A stretch of 64,000 nt of DNA, taken from positions 248,001 through 312,000 of the forward strand of contig CAWDDB010000008.1 of NCBI GenBank assembly GCA_963800975.1, given 5' to 3'. How positions within the stretch are numbered: the stretch's first letter is position 1; the number at the start of each line of letters is the position of its first letter. Of this stretch, positions 63,949 through 64,000 are shown one piece after another. Both the position numbers and the translations under genes were made by a program. Origin of the DNA: JALYGY01 sp963800975. Lineage in GTDB: Bacteria > Actinomycetota > Rubrobacteria > Rubrobacterales > Rubrobacteraceae. The notes below the pieces were generated by a model. It worked only from the letters and a program-made list of their open reading frames with translations, made no database searches and was not told where the DNA came from.

Positions 63949-64000
63949 TTACTGTTGGGCGCTGAAGAAAAGGGCGGCGCCAACCAGCGCGACGAGGGCC
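63949..64000 (-). CDS. C-terminal end of a membrane protein cut by the window edge
   Basis: The last 16 residues before TAA 63949 are hydrophobic (ALVALVGAALFFSAQQ), like the end of a final membrane helix. The frame is open to the window edge, and codon use is GC-rich. Nothing more can be said from 52 bases. Confidence 0.35.
   Translation of the reverse strand, partial: ALVALVGAALFFSAQQ

Overview
The window is GC-rich, densely packed, bacterial chromosome, most likely from an actinobacterium of the Rubrobacter lineage. Grounds for this are very high GC at third codon positions, frequent GTG/TTG starts, -10 boxes lying directly on start codons (leaderless-type promoters), pdxST vitamin B6 synthesis, an AlkZ-type glycosylase and an Ini-like dynamin operon. 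The genus is an inference; the 16S rRNA at 28982-30530 would settle it.

Layout. 1-5.5 kb: the 3' part of a G8/beta-helix protein, ilvD, an App1-type phosphatase and a small unknown gene. 5.6-7.9 kb: ruvC-ruvA-ruvB (minus). 8.2-13 kb: an AlkZ-like glycosylase, a small zinc-ribbon pair, and pdxS-pdxT-yebC preceded by operator-like palindromes. 13-20.4 kb: ArsA-type ATPase, M50 protease, a zinc-less DksA-like protein, a membrane metallophosphoesterase, a processive-type glycosyltransferase with a polysaccharide deacetylase, and an AI-2E family exporter. 20.6-25.4 kb is accessory and partly decayed: a frameshifted GH2 glycosidase, an orphan Rieske oxygenase, a small membrane protein and a TPR-protein remnant. 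25.5-31 kb: a complete rRNA operon (16S-23S-5S, minus) with intact processing stems and promoter. 31-38.5 kb: tyrS, a class A penicillin-binding protein, an Aag-type glycosylase, a RemA-like protein, a frameshifted Tat-exported glycosidase-like gene and a GNAT acetyltransferase. 38.5-46.4 kb: the translation cluster thrS, infC-rpmI-rplT-rRNA methyltransferase-pheS-pheT.

46.6-59.8 kb is the most unusual part. It is a compact minus-strand operon: a small protein with one repeat unit; a giant protein (about 1,547 residues if one frameshift is corrected) built from some 60 copies of a 20-residue NP-rich repeat; an IniA-sized dynamin-like GTPase; an Hsp70 ATPase domain fused to a seven-bladed WD40 propeller; two single-pass membrane proteins sharing a cytoplasmic N-terminal domain (one carrying PASTA domains outside); and a second, IniC-sized dynamin-like GTPase. 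I read this as an elaborated relative of the mycobacterial iniB-iniA-iniC envelope-stress operon, with a chaperone module and a giant repeat protein that I do not recognise. 60-64 kb holds a small conserved protein, three tRNA genes (Val, Cys, Gly), a GtrA/glycosyltransferase pair, an NAD-type isocitrate dehydrogenase and the end of a further gene.

Three genes (infC, the Hsp70-WD40 gene and the Aag gene) encode their conserved N-termini upstream of any ATG/GTG/TTG codon. Three long genes carry single-base frameshifts. It cannot be decided from the sequence alone whether these are biology or sequence errors.
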